Of a stretch of 64,000 nt of DNA, positions 47,363 to 59,850 are shown one piece after another. The stretch is from positions 1,721,501-1,785,500 of the forward strand of contig OX345636.1 of the NCBI GenBank assembly GCA_947044365.1. The letters run 5' to 3'. This DNA is from Petrosia ficiformis (Eukaryota > Porifera > Demospongiae > Haplosclerida > Petrosiidae). Under the pieces are notes generated by a model. It was given only the letters and a program-made list of their open reading frames with translations, had not been told where the DNA came from and did not search any database. Within the stretch, counting starts at the first letter, position 1. Every line of letters starts with the position of its first letter. The position numbers and the translations under genes were made by a program.

Positions 47363-50300
47363 ATGTGTTTATCGCTTCCATATAAGGAACTCAGCACTCC
47401 CTGTATTGAAGCACCAGATATTGCTGTTGGCACTTTGTCCATAGGCCGATTTGGCAAATCAGGAAAATGCTGGACTTGTGTGAACAATCAAGATATGGAA
47501 GAAAAAATTCTAGGGGAATTGCAAATGATTGCCTTGAAAGAGGAACCACCTTCAACCATTTCTCCAAAGATTCCCTCGTCGGTAGCATCTGCACGTTTAA
47601 ATGAAGATGATGAAGAAATATCGCAAAATGATATCGATGTTAGTAGTGAATTCCCAGTGACCCCTGGTCAGACCGAGGATGTGGAAAAAGCTGTTACTCT
47701 TATACAAGAGCTATATCACAGGTGTAGTAAAGGTATCAAAGCTCAAGAGTTGAGTCTTCATGAGCACTGGCTGTATTTTACAGATTGTGGAGGGCAAATT
47801 CAATTTCAGAAATTACTTCCAGCTTTTCTACCGTGTGCATCAGCCCTCATGTTAGTGATTAATCTAGCAGAAGATTTCTCTAGCCCAGCTTCAACAGAAA
47901 TGTGTTTGGAGACTGGATGAATCAAAGTTAGTGAGCATTCGCCTAAAGTGGAGGAAATGCTGAAGCAGCTCCTGGTAATGGTCAATTCCAGTTCACAGCA
48001 ACAGAAAGCATTATGGCCATAGCTACACATCGAGATGAGTATGATGGAAACACAGAAAGTATCGAAGACAAAGAAGAGAAGCTCACAAATATCTTGAAAT
48101 CAGTGGAAGGAAAAATCTGTTACCAAAACAAAGCTCAATTCAAAATCTTGCATGAAGTTGATGGCAGAAAAGCAAAGCAAGGTAATTTCGATGATCCAGT
48201 TGTAGAAGAAATAGCACGTAAGCTTCGAGAGCAAGCATACATTGTCAATGTACCTCTAAAGTGGCACTGCTTTCAAACTCTCATCCAAAAAGCAGCTTTG
48301 AATCGCTGTGGTGTCCTCAATATGTCACTATGCAAGGTTTTCGGTCATAAGCTTGGTATGAGTGATGAAGAAGTAGTCAGTGCTATCAAGTTTTTTCATA
48401 TCCTCAATTCCATGCTGTACTATCCTGATTCTGGAGCTGATGATGTAGTATTCGCCAACCTTCACTGTCTCATTGATATTATCAATGAGTTGATGGTTAC
48501 TATTTGTAACGCACGCAACGTAAACAAGTACCCCAATTTAGATATTAAGCTGTTAGCTATGGAAGGTATTGCCACCATGGATTTCATCCAAACGATGGAG
48601 ACGTGTTCAAACATATTGAAAAGCTTCCCTCAATTTGTGGAGAAATTGCTAGCCATTTTTCAGCATCTCCTTGTTGCAGTAAAGGTTGAAAACAATGAAG
48701 ATCAATTCTTCATTCCCGCACTACTACCAGTATGTGATACTACAGATATCAATCCCTTTCCTGAATCCACTATTCCACCAATGCTTTTTTACTTCAAAAA
48801 AGGTTTACCAATGGGGCTTTTCTGTTCCATAATTGTCCATCTCCTTTCCCACAAATGGTCAATAATTCGTAATCGAAATGCATTAAATTATTCGAACTTT
48901 ATGATTATTCAACCACTCCAGAGGATAGGAAAATTTGCCATCATGGAAACTCCATATTACATCCAGTTACTTAGCGAAATTCCTGATGACATAGAAAAAG
49001 TGAGGTGTGCCATCCATGAATCGGTAGAGGCTGCTGTAAAAGGGAATGTCAAACCTGAGCCAGGTTTCTTCTGTCCTTGTCCTCATGAGCCACGTGATCA
49101 TATAGCTGTAGTTGCACAGGATCGACCTACTCTGCTTCGGTGCTGTGAAACTAATGAGATAGTGGAAGATACTAAAGCGCAGCCTCATTTGGTCTGGTAT
49201 CAATCTACTCCTAAAGCAGGTGAGTATGTAATTACATACACATTTTAGTTGGTAGCATTTTTGACTTTGTTTGCTTTTATAGCCACTATTCCTACTGATG
49301 ACACAACAAGTAAAACAGGTGTTTGTGTGTGTGCATGTGTTTGTGTATGCCTGTGTGTGTATGTTTGTGAGAGAGCTTATTGGTAATGATAATAATCTTT
49401 GTGACTTTGCACAGATCATTCACAACAGACAGCAATTGGAACATCAGGGGATGAAAAACTATTACCAAGTAATTTTTTTTTACTTCTAATATCATTCTTA
49501 TGTTCTGTATAATATATGATGGTAAATGCTTCACATTTTCATTTCCAAGGCTTATCCTAAATCCATATAGAGATTCTTTCCACTAATAGAAGATTTTTAG
49601 TGATTGTCATTTTGTAGATAATTAATTATTCCCTTTACAATACCAGTAACATAATCAGTGCTTATATAGTATTTAGTAATAAACAAAAACTCCCAATTGA
49701 ATTATAGATGCTAAAGGATCAGTGATATTATTCATTACTATTCTATTTTGATTTTGAATTATTATAAAATTATTATAATTACAATACATAAAATTTAGCT
49801 CAACAAAGAGTAGAAACACTAATTCATTTTGTTATAGTTACTGCTGTATGAATGTTTCCTTTTCTATTATGTTAGTGTTATCTCATCCTGTACTCAAACT
49901 GACTGCTCAACCACAATCAAACAACGAACAAGAATTTCTACAAGGTTATTCAGATATGTTCCCATCATATACATCCAATAATATTCAGTTTACATAATAA
50001 TTATGTTAATTTTAGATACATATATACTTCTGTGTTAAGTATGAAAACACAATGTTACATTACAAAAATCTCTTTTCAATCATCTACTGTCAATTGTTAC
50101 AATACAGCCAGATCTTTGTGTGAGGATATAAATAGTCACAGTTGCAGATACATGCTGTATTATGTGAATCTAAATTTCACACCTATTGCAGCATAAACAT
50201 GATATCTATTCTAATAATTCACAAGTGAAATATTTCTGCAGAATATTATTTGTTACCCTGTATCTAACACCAGTGAAAAGTACTAACTATATAGCAACAA

Positions 50301-50851
50301 ATCACTGTTTTTTTAAAATTGTTTTTTAGATTCTGATTTACGTGATGTACTGACAGCTACTATCAGTGAGACCAGATGGTTCATCCTAGGTGTTGCATTA
50401 AATTTGGAGCAACATCAACTGAAAAGAATCAAGTATAATAATAGAGAAGCTCAAGAATGTCAGAATGACATGTTGTATTCCTGGATTTCAACCGGAAATG
50501 CAACATGGAGTGGACTAGTGGAAGCCCTTCGTAGTCCACTTTTGGATAATCAGCAGCTTGCTCAGGAGATAGAAGTTAAATACATGAAGTATGTTATAGT
50601 AATTCTACTGTTTTTCATTGAATGTATGATTACATATTCATATTCTACAAAATCATTTTTGACGTAACATGTTATATAATCAGTTGACTAATTGTAGTTA
50701 ATAAAACTAGAATATGATATAACAATTTTAATGAATCGGTAAGAAACCTACATTGTTATCATTAATTTGCTTTAACTATTATAGATCTGTGAAAGAAGTA
50801 AACAACAAGAGTCTAGTTACACGACAAAATCGAGAGTGTATTTTGTTGTAA
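47363..50851 (+). pseudogene. Roc-COR-Death protein (ROCO family), Roc domain broken
   Basis: Exons: 47363-49219, 49283-49318, 49415-49468, about 49876-49943, 50330-50587, 50785-50851, joined at matching phases. Roc GTPase part: G3-like 'LYFTDCGGQIQFQKLLPAF' (about 47775) and G4-like 'ATHRDEYDG' (about 48020). COR region about 48200-49150 ('LKWHCFQTLIQKAAL', 'YPDSGADDVVFANLHCLIDI', 'FSNFMIIQ'-like). A Death domain is encoded at 50335-50587 ('LRDVLTATISETRWFILGVA' through 'SPLLDNQQLAQEIEVKY'). ROCO-Death proteins are thought to link GTP-controlled dimerisation to death-fold signalling. Lesions: TGA at 47918-47920, then a frame change near 48005; no P-loop (G1) is seen upstream, so the 5' end is missing or truncated. 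COR and Death parts are fully open. Confidence 0.78.
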
Positions 50852-52054
50852 CAAGTTTTTAACCATTAAGTATTTCTTGTGATGTATATTTAGTAACAAT
50901 GTATGTTGTTTTTTGCCCCTGAATATAATGTTCTCTTGATTATAATTTTTTTAGTTGGTAAGTATAGTATTAGAAAGTAGAATATGTATATCTAGTGATG
51001 TATATTTAGTAACAATGTTTTTTTTTGGCCTCAGACTGTAATTATAATCATTTTTAGTATGATATTGGAGATAAGTTATTGATTTTGTATTTACTTTTGC
51101 CATTATTTGTAGTAAAATAATTATGATGTAATATAATAATATATTTTGGGGGATTTTGTTGTACCACCATGTAATCGATACACTGTAAAATGTAACTTGT
51201 TAAAATAACCCATCTTGGTAGTATAATTATAGCTACCCACTTTGTGGTTATTTGTGTAATACGGGATTAATTTGAATGTTTGTGGTTTAAAAGTATAAAA
51301 TATACTACACATGCATGGGTGAAACTAACCATTAGTTATTTTTTTAATCCTGTATATTATGATGGTTTATATCAATCCACTCACTATATGGTTACAGTTA
51401 CATATATACTGGTTGGCAGTTTTACAATGGCCATATTTATAAAGTTTGGAAACTTTGTGAGAATTCATGTCGTTTGTATAGTCCAGAGTGATAACTGGTA
51501 ACAGGAAATATGTGTGTCAATAATTGAATACTACATGGATCATATAATGTTGTCGTGTAAATATAAACTGAAAGAAATAGTTGTAATGAGTTTAGTTGCA
51601 AGATATCTAACTCCCTACCAAATAGAGGCTCACAATCTTTAAACACTTAATACTAGAAAACAGTTGTTCTTATATTTTAAACTACTTAATTTTAACCATC
51701 TATATATACATAATGACTAGGCTATGTGAACCATACAGAGGCAATTGTTGTCAGCAAAGAGTTGTTTCTTGGCCAAAAACGCTACCTGTTTGAATATGAT
51801 AAGCAAGCCAATGTTGGTGTTGATTTGACAGTGTGAGAGTAATATTCTTGAAATAACCTAAAACAAGCAGCTTGCTTAAAGGAATTTGAGTTAACCATAT
51901 CTCAATATCCATGATCATATAAGTGGCACATGTTGGATGATTTCATTTGGATAGTGCACCATATAGTGGAGTTTTTTATCTTACAGGTTGTGAGAAGATG
52001 TAATATAGGTTATCATTATCAGTTCTGTACAATACTCTTTAGCATGGATTTGTA
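50852..52054. other. gene-free AT-rich stretch
   Basis: Two similar segments, 'gatgtatatttagtaacaatgt' type, at about 50881 and 50997 form a direct repeat about 116 bp apart. No gene recognised. Confidence 0.4.
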
Positions 52055-52278
52055 CACAGCCCCACCCAGACCCAGGGTGGAGCTGCTTGCAAAGCGTATG
52101 CACATGCACATTGCTCTTGCAACTGCTAATGAAAATTATTCCAGCTGTAATTATTCCTTCAATAATCTGGACCTTGCTTACATTCTATCTTTGGTCTTTA
52201 CAAATATTGTAGCAAGTTGTATCAACTTTTACATTACAATTAAATTACATATTATTATAATTATATATACCGATACAT

Positions 52279-53052
52279 GGAAGCAACCCGTATTCCCGAG
52301 GAAGTAGCAAAATGTTTGGAGTGTGAGCTTGGAATGCCTCAAGATTACTGCCATACATTTATCAGTGTCTTTTGAACATAATATGACCCATATACATATA
52401 GTTGTTGTCCAATAGGTACTTTATGTTGAATATATTTCTTGTTTTCACTAAAGAAACTAACTATGCATGAAATCAGAATTATTTACTTCAGTGGTAAAGC
52501 TGTTGTCATAATGTTCTGCTTTTAGATAATTACATAGATGGAGAAGGGTTTAATAACCTGACACACATTGATTTAGAGAAGTTGGTGAATCCAACTGGAC
52601 TGTGTAAAAAGATTCATTGACATATAGTGGTTAGTGGAGTATATACTCCTTTTATATTTGTAGCTTCTAATGCATTGCTTCGCCTGTTTCAGTCCCTTGT
52701 TACGTTACATACTTCTTGATTATAATATTTCATATAACTCCATTCATCCTGCAATGAGTGATTGTTTTGTTGATCATATTGTTGACAGTGATACATGTAT
52801 ATATACTTCACTTCTACTACGAAAAATGATTCCAGCAGTACTTCTATTCTCACCTCAAATGTGTCTAACACTCCTAAATCAAATCATTTTCCAAAGTCAT
52901 TTTCTATACCTCATTTTTGGGGAGATGTTGTAGATCCTGTCCTAAAAAAAATCATGACACACCAAAGAAATCGTTCATATAATTATTATGCACAGCAACG
53001 AAAATATATGCACTCAATCAATGACCTACATCAGCTCAGTGTGATAGTATAG
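52279..53052 (+). pseudogene. SAM-domain protein remnant
   Basis: 'RIPEEVAKCLECELGMPQDY' (about 52285-52350) and, after a phase-1-compatible intron (GTGTCT to TTTTAG), 'NYIDGEGFNNLTHIDLEKLV' then 'GLCKKIH' to TGA at 52618-52620. This is the helix 2 to helix 5 pattern of a SAM domain. After about 180 bp, a Ser/Thr-rich linker leads to 'FSIPHFWGDVVDPVLKK' in an ORF ending at 53052, a segment type I associate with SAM-containing, transposon-related animal proteins. The upstream part of the protein was not found. Either a fragment or a partial gene; the ORF is too short to be complete. Confidence 0.5.
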
Positions 53053-53339
53053 CTTTGGACCTTCTCAAACACACTTGGCTGTTAATAATGTGACTTGGCA
53101 TTGCTCTGTACTTTAACATTATCACAAGTTACCTTAAGAGTTGTCAATGTTGTTATAACCATTACCAACACAACATATTACGTTTACCCTTACATTGTCA
53201 GCTGGAATGATCATACAACTTTTGTAACGCTCAGTTTTAAAAAATAAATTCCAACCTGTTAATAAGACCAATCTTTGTTTTCTGCGTGAACTGAAAGAAC
53301 CTATCTTTCTCGATTTGTAAAAGAGTATGAAGCAAAGTG

Positions 53340-53800
53340 TCACAGTATTAAAGGATATACCAACATATACTAAGACATAGGACTATTTGAACTTAGGAAA
53401 CATAGGTACAGGTCCAAGTATCAAAGGATATCACCACATAACGTAGGATATGGGAGTACTTGGACTTCAGACACATAGATACAAGTCCAAATATCGAAAG
53501 ATATCCCAACATATCCTAGGATATGTGACTACTTGAACTTAGGATACATAGGCAAAGTATGGAAGGATATGCTGGGACATGAGACTACATGGATTAGGAC
53601 AAACAGATACAAGTTAAAGTTTAAAAGGATATCCCAGTATATCCTAGGACATAGGATTACTTGGACTTAGGACAAATAGATACAAGTCCAAGAATCACAT
53701 GTGTAAATACATGTCCAAGTATCATAGGATATCCCAACATATCCAGGGACATGGGACTACTTGGACTTAGGACAAATAGACAGCAGTCCAAATATCTGTG
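53340..53800. repeat. 73-bp satellite, locus 2
   Basis: About six degenerate copies of the same 73-bp unit as at 8010-8585 ('gactacttggacttaggaca' + 'atacaagtccaa'). Confidence 0.9.
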
Positions 53801-54268
53801 GATTTTGTGTTTAATCAGTGTCGCTAAAACACAAATAACTGAAATCCACATTACAGCATACAGATATATTAAACACTTGCAGGAGGATCATATTAGTAGG
53901 ATTGAAATACAAGTTGGAGGGAGGCGAGTTAACTCAGCATTCAAGTGTACATATTACATAGGCAATTATATAAAACATTTTAATAGGCAGTAGGTTTTAA
54001 AATAGTAAGTGGTGACATGTTAAATGAAATAGTTCGTAGCAACAAAACCCATTCACTGAAGGATTGTTCGCAATGAAAACATGAATTCCAGTTTGAGATT
54101 GATACTGATGCAATCACAGTGATATAAAGTATTGTGAATGGAAAATACGTAGTGCAACAATTTTCTGAATTATTAAGTTATTTTTACGTGGGCAGTATAC
54201 TAATTTAACAAGGTGAAAGTTGGAATAGGGCTCTTGGCCTTCACCCCACCTAGTTCACCCTGTTCCTA
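53801..54268. other. non-coding
   Basis: A 60-codon reading in the ORF ending at 53993 has plausible composition ('HLQEDHISRIEIQVGGRRVN') but starts in the satellite and has no recognised domain. Confidence 0.35.
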
Positions 54269-54402
54269 CTAAAGCTGGGACAATTGCTGAAAATGTACCG
54301 TTAAAGCTTTGTCAACAAAAACAAGTGAAAGTTTGAAGGTTTGCACTTGTTTTGGAATGTTAACTAAATGAACAAAGTCTAGCAAATTTGTCCCAGCTTT
54401 AG
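54269..54402. mobile_element. 134-bp MITE with TTCCTA target duplication
   Basis: Perfect 15-bp TIRs 'ctaaagctgggacaa' / 'ttgtcccagctttag' at the two ends, extended imperfectly. 'ttccta' is found directly outside both ends (54263-54268 and 54403-54408). Confidence 0.88.
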
Positions 54403-54830
54403 TTCCTATCCTTATGATGAAGATGCTTGTGAAATATTACGTTTACCGAGAGTTGTGGATGTGTATGCGTGTGTGTTACTAAAATATTCCAGCTAAAACT
54501 AAAAGCAGTAGAGCTCTGATCAATGTTCCATTTGCTTTGAAAGATTTAATGGCTCACAGTTTCTGGGTGTTATGAGAGTCTAGATTTGAATGAACAATTC
54601 AACGAATAGCTCACACTGTATTAGACAACTTTTCCTATTTCGGTGCTACACTGAAACTTAATGATATGTAAGTAATAGCACTAAATGCATATGCACAAAA
54701 CACAATTGAGTATGAGGTGAAATACTAACAAGAGCTATCAAATAAAACATAATGACTTCGTTATTAATAATTGATGTAAACAAAACCATTTGACATGTAT
54801 TATTTTTGTGTCACAAAGGTGAAAGGATAC
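54403..54830. other. non-coding
   Basis: No feature recognised. Confidence 0.35.
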
Positions 54831-54879
54831 GCAAGAAACGACCAGAAAGAAATGATGTTTACCATTAGCTCAAAAGCAG

Positions 54880-55005
54880 GTCAGCCGACTGGGATGAGTT
54901 TGCAAGAGAATTAAAGGTTGAGGACAATTATCGCAATCAATTAAGGCAATCCATTCATATGTCATCTCCTGACAGTACTTTGGAGAAAGTCCTAGCCAAG
55001 AATTG
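54880..55005 (+). pseudogene. death-fold fragment
   Basis: Reads 'DWDEFARELKVEDNYRNQL' then 'MSSPDSTLEKVLAKN' and a TGA. The Trp, the amphipathic spacing and the final 'LEKVL' helix look like helices 2-5 of a Death domain. It resembles the fragment at about 15338 ('DFARELSIDDNSRQEI'). Isolated; probably a gene relic. Confidence 0.4.
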
Positions 55006-56199
55006 AAGTACATTGCCCTCTTAAACCTGGTTCAAAAGCACTTATGCCAGGAGGATGTCATCAAGAAATACTGCAAAACTGCAGATTTCAAATTCACTGG
55101 TGAGAGACTAATGAAAGTACTATTTATTTTTATTCTGTATAGATGTATGAACTTACTATAATTATTCATCACCTTAAAATATATGTTCTGTTTAATTTCA
55201 TTTTGAGAAAAAGTGAGTAGCTGAAATAATCAGTGCAATCTAATCTGAATTACATAATCAATTGAACTGTGCATTTTGGTAGGAATATTATGTATGCGGT
55301 AGTCCTGAATAAGTGAATACAAAAACATGTTGCATACTTGAACAATCAGCAAGGGGCAATGAGGTTTGGATAATTGGTTTTCTCCCCTAACCACAATTCA
55401 TATATGAAATCCAGAGATATATTAAGTTTGTATTTGTGTTTCATTTTGTTTTGCAGTTAGTGAGGAAGTTTAATTTCATGACAAGAAACCAAGATATAAA
55501 CAATGTTGCTGTTATAATTATGTATTACCCCATTATCCTTTAACATAATCCTTGCTTTATAGGTAGAAACGTTTTTTTTTTTGGCTTTTAATTTGTTAGA
55601 AATGATAGTTGTACTGTTGTTATTAATCTTGATAGAAAGAAAAAAGCTTCTTTTATAAGTGATAATTATACATTATCTATACCATAATTATATATACTGA
55701 TACAGCAAAACTTCAAATGAAAACTAGTCTGGAATCTGGTGTAGTAACATGTTTTATAAGTCTGTTATATAACCTGTTATCATCCACAGTAACACAAACT
55801 ACAACACTATAAGGAGCACCAAACATTATATAGGAGATGCTGTATACAAAGTAGTTCAATTCATAATAACATGCATACTCTTGCTATGGGATATTTATAA
55901 TCACTTCAGTGATAGTACGTATGTTACTCACCATACTCAAATATAATTATCAATGGTATACCTAGTATATCATCCTCTGTGTGCATGGTTTAAACCATAC
56001 TAAGGACATTCATCATAAACTACATAGTGCTTTCAGTACTATAATTATAGTAATTATCATCACTAACAATTGACCTTGTTTTCAATTATATAAAGGTAGC
56101 ATAGGTCCATCATATAGTCTCTAACAGTACATGTACAGGTAATAATAATTGCAGTATTACATTTTCGTAATCAATAACAGTCCTCCCAAATATATTCAT
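55006..56199. other. gene-free AT-rich stretch
   Basis: 55020-55100 can be read as more coding-like sequence ('VQKHLCQEDVIKKYCKTADF'), perhaps belonging to the death-fold relic. Beyond that nothing is recognised. Confidence 0.35.
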
Positions 56200-56204
56200 G
56201 TGTA

Positions 56205-56460
56205 TTTTTTTACGCTAGGGGACTCTGGTTCGATACACCATGGGCTATCTTTTTTTTTCTTTTTGTTCATTTGGAGCTTGGGACTCCGGTTCGATACACA
56301 ATGGTTGTCTTTTTTTTTTCTTTTTGTTCATTAGTCAATTTTGAACTGTGAGACCCTGGTTTTGAGCTGGACTCTGGAGCTTGGTTGTCCTTCTGTCAAT
56401 TTCGAGTTTTTCTCTTTTTGTTCATTTGAAGCTGGAGGACTCTGGTTTGATACATGTATA
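56205..56460 (+). repeat. 'ggactctggttcgatac' repeat cluster with pol III B-box-like motif
   Basis: Three to four degenerate copies, about 65-110 bp apart, of 'gggactctggttcgatacac' followed by a long T tract and 'ctttttgttcatttggagct'. 'GTTCGATAC' fits the B-box consensus GWTCRANNC, and the T tract is a pol III terminator. A related cluster, inverted or diverged, is at 57075-57190. Could be a tRNA-related SINE array; no A box was identified. Confidence 0.5.
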
Positions 56461-57074
56461 GGTTATTCACACAGGTGAAGGTTTCTACTGGATTTATCAA
56501 ACCGACGGCCGAAGGCATGATGTTTGATGAATTAGTAGAAACAGTACTGAGGTGTATTTTTACCATTTTACCTTTTACCATGAAACAAGCGTGAAATATA
56601 GTAGCTATGCAAATCTTTTCAAGTGGCAACTGTATGCATAATTTTACTAACCTAGTATGGATTTCTGTGATTCCTTAGACAAGTAACAACAGTTCAATTG
56701 CAAACAACAGAAAGAGCTCCTACTATCATGCGTATGTGGCAGACTTCCAGCCCAACCATTAGCTATCTATCCACCAGTAGCAATATTACACTGAATTATA
56801 ACTGCAATCACTGAACAGTACAACTACTTAGAGTAACACATGTAATGCTATAATCACATAATTTATAATTGTTGTATAATAAAATATCATAGAAAATAAT
56901 AATAAGAAATAACAGAAAACAATATTTCCTATCTCCCAGCAATGAGTGGGAATTTCCGTAAAAGTGACTAATCAAATTGATTAAAATCAGCCTTTTGAAG
57001 CGGTTGATAATACATTTATCAACCCCGCAATCTGATTGGTGAGTTTACTATAGGCATGGTAGAACTAGAAGTTT
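56461..57074. other. foldback sequences, no gene
   Basis: About 56470-56555 is an imperfect hairpin with arms 'gtttctactggatttatcaa' and its partner 'gatgaattagtagaaac' around a GC-rich loop 'cgacggccgaagg'. About 56965-57035 has another, with 'ggttgataatacatttatcaacc'. Confidence 0.55.
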
Positions 57075-57190
57075 GGTTATCTCTTTTTGTTTCTTTGGAG
57101 CTGTGGGACCCTGGTTCAATTGCTGCTTGGTTATCCCTTTTTTTTGTTCATTTGGAGCTGAAGGACTCTGGTTCAATTGCCACTTGGTTA
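57075..57190 (+). repeat. second 'ctggttcaattgc' repeat cluster
   Basis: Two copies of a roughly 60-bp unit with 'ggttatc', a T tract, 'tttggagctg' and 'gactctggttcaattgc', related to 56205-56460. Confidence 0.6.
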
Positions 57191-59200
57191 TCTTTTTATT
57201 TTTTATAACAACATGATGACATTTTAGCATCTTTCAAAGTGCTATTTCAGCCACACAGTAAACCTGAGGTTAATTACCTAATGCAATAACAATTTTAATT
57301 ACAGCTTTTGTACTGACAACTGCAATGTGTTCATACATAATAATTATAGTCAGTAAACATTTTTTTGCCTCAGTAATTATTCATGAGGGGTGTATTCAGC
57401 CTACCGTGCTATGCGCAATAATAGATCTTCTGCATCCAAATTTTAGATGCAGAATTATGGTTCCATTCAGTGAGTAAACTGATTGCCCAGTTGTAATATA
57501 TAGTTACCTAGCTCCACTCTTCATGTCATTTATGTATGAGTGTATCGCTAAACTGAACAGGGGTAATGGCACTGAGGGACAAGCCTATGCAGCTGGATAA
57601 GCATGCAGCCACCTGGGGCATGTTGTGGTAGCAGGATGTGTCACCTTCCTTGCAAAAGCACAAAGCTGAAAAGGAGAATAATATCATTATTTCTAGTAAA
57701 GCTTTTATGCAAATCCAACCATGCACGCATACACAAATTATATATTATTATTATTAATAATACACTAGAATAATTATAACATTGTTTATTTCATGTATTA
57801 TTAATAATAATAATTATATAAGGTTGGATTAGCATAAAAGTTGAGAATTGTTATTAGTCATCATCGGCCATTATTTCTATTGTAGCATTGGTGATTTTAT
57901 CATATATTCACTTTAATGATAGTCCTAACTATTGTCAAACATTAATTTTCGGTGAAATAATTAAAAACCCCAAAGTAGATTATTATAATATTCATGCATT
58001 CGATCCATATTGGTTATCGATACATAACTAAATCCTTTGATAAAATCTTTTATCAGTGCATCACAATTACATTCTGGTATATTTACTTAGTGCATGCAGC
58101 TTATGCTATATAATTTATTATATACGTACAATGCATACAACTGCAATTTAACTATAAATATAAAGTATTCTATTCCTTTTATGATTTATCACTAAACATA
58201 CAGGTAGTGATAAAAGGGCAGCTTTAAAATAAGTATAACTCGTTAGTTGTTTAGTGCTACACACAAAACACGAACCATGGGGAATGATAATTAACTTCTT
58301 CATCTCTATACTAGAGTTGTTATGACAGTAAATGCTATATTAAATAAACAAATTTTGTTTATAAAACAAAAGGTTTTGATAGAAACCCAACATTTTATAA
58401 GCTGGCTTCCTCAGATCTCATTTCCCCGTTTTTGTTGTTTGCATCTACACAATTTATACGCAAGTACCAAATAAAGCGAGAAGTTTCTTCCAGGTACAGC
58501 GTAAGCTATAACTTGTTATAATTATTGCCAACAGACAAGTCAGGACAAACATTCATAATTTTGGGCATCGACCGTCTCCTACTTCGAGTGTATCTGCTTC
58601 ACGGAAGATGGTAGTTTAAACTGTGTAGGTACTATACTTATTTATAAGGCAGACTATCACACATTCTTAAAGTCATTTATGGCTACCGCATTAAAAATAG
58701 CCGCTGTACTTACAACTACATTCAGCATCTGAAGATGTATATACATCAATAACAATAATTATGTAATTGTAATATGTCTCTTAAATAATTGATCCCAGGT
58801 CTGATTGATATGTAAATGTATAACTAAATTACATGATAGTGTAAACTTTATAATAATTGGAAATTTTTTAGGCTCTCGTCAAGTGTCCAGTCCCTCAGAT
58901 TTGTCTTCAGTCTCGTCATATCTACATTCTTAATTCTCCACTCTCCAGTATCGTCAAGTCTTCAGATGATAGCCTTGCATAATTATTATCTCAACAATCA
59001 AACAAATTATAAGAAACAATTAAATAAACAGTGGCATTATGATCAATGCCAATGGAAATAGAATCTCCAGATTGATAAACATCCTGTCTGTTTTTTGCTC
59101 CAATGTGATGCATAACTTTCACTTTTCTTTCATAACCTTTTAGAGAATAAGTGGATAAAGATGATTATCTATCTGACATGATGCCCCCATGAGATACTGT
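57191..59200. other. gene-poor stretch
   Basis: No gene assigned. A minus-strand reading at about 59010-59165 ('KGYERKVKVMHHIGAKNRQD', 'GDSISIGIDHNATVYL') is protein-like and may be an isolated exon of an unrecognised gene. Confidence 0.35.
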
Positions 59201-59340
59201 AGATACATTTGTGAATTCCACACTTCACAAATGTATGTACAGTATTAATTTCCAAGTCCTTATAACACACATATACTATACTGTACTGTACTGTACTGTA
59301 ATGTACTGTAATGTACTGTAGTGTACTATACTACGTTAAC
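59201..59340. repeat. hairpin followed by (ACTGT)n-like tract
   Basis: Arms 'atacatttgtgaa' and 'ttcacaaatgtat' around 8 nt form a hairpin at about 59206-59242. 59279-59335 is a 'tactgtactgtaatg' tandem tract. Confidence 0.75.
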
Positions 59341-59371
59341 ATATAATTCACAAATATGCAGGTTTATACAA

Positions 59372-59650
59372 GGTGCGTGGGCGATCACCATGGTAACCTT
59401 AGGTGTTGGGGGAGATATATGCCCATAACATGCCTGTAGACAGGGAGATTTAGTGTCTAGCCACTAATTGTATTTTCACAGTTTTTACAGTAAATGCTAA
59501 TTGTATAGTACTATGGTTTCTACTTGACAACAGCCATATCAAATGTGATTTAATTGCATACTTTTGTGTTACCATGGTGTAAAATACATATAGCCCTAGT
59601 TGGAGGCAGTTATGGGCATATAACACCCTTGAGATAATTGTCTCATCAAC
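59372..59650 (-). repeat. dispersed repeat family A, inverted copy
   Basis: Reverse complement of 45895-46222 across its length, from 'gatcaccatggtaacc' through 'gcccataacatgcctgtaga' to 'ggaggcagttatgggcatat'. Followed directly by inverted block B (59640-59850). Confidence 0.85.
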
Positions 59651-59850
59651 TTTAAATGTATTTCTTTCCCTACCATCCCTACATACAGAGTACTACCATA
59701 CTATATGATAAAGGTATAAAACACATGATATTTGTTATTATAAATGCACTAATCACTATGGAATGTAATTATAATAACAATATTATGTAGTTATCATAAT
59801 AATATATCACATGTTATACCTAATTACTATAATACATTATATTATTACTA
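59640..59850 (-). repeat. repeat block B, inverted copy
   Basis: Reverse complement of 46490-46735. Confidence 0.75.

Noticed and set aside
59010..59165. Minus-strand protein-like reading
   Set aside because: Suggestive composition only; no family recognised and no flanking exons, so not called as a gene.
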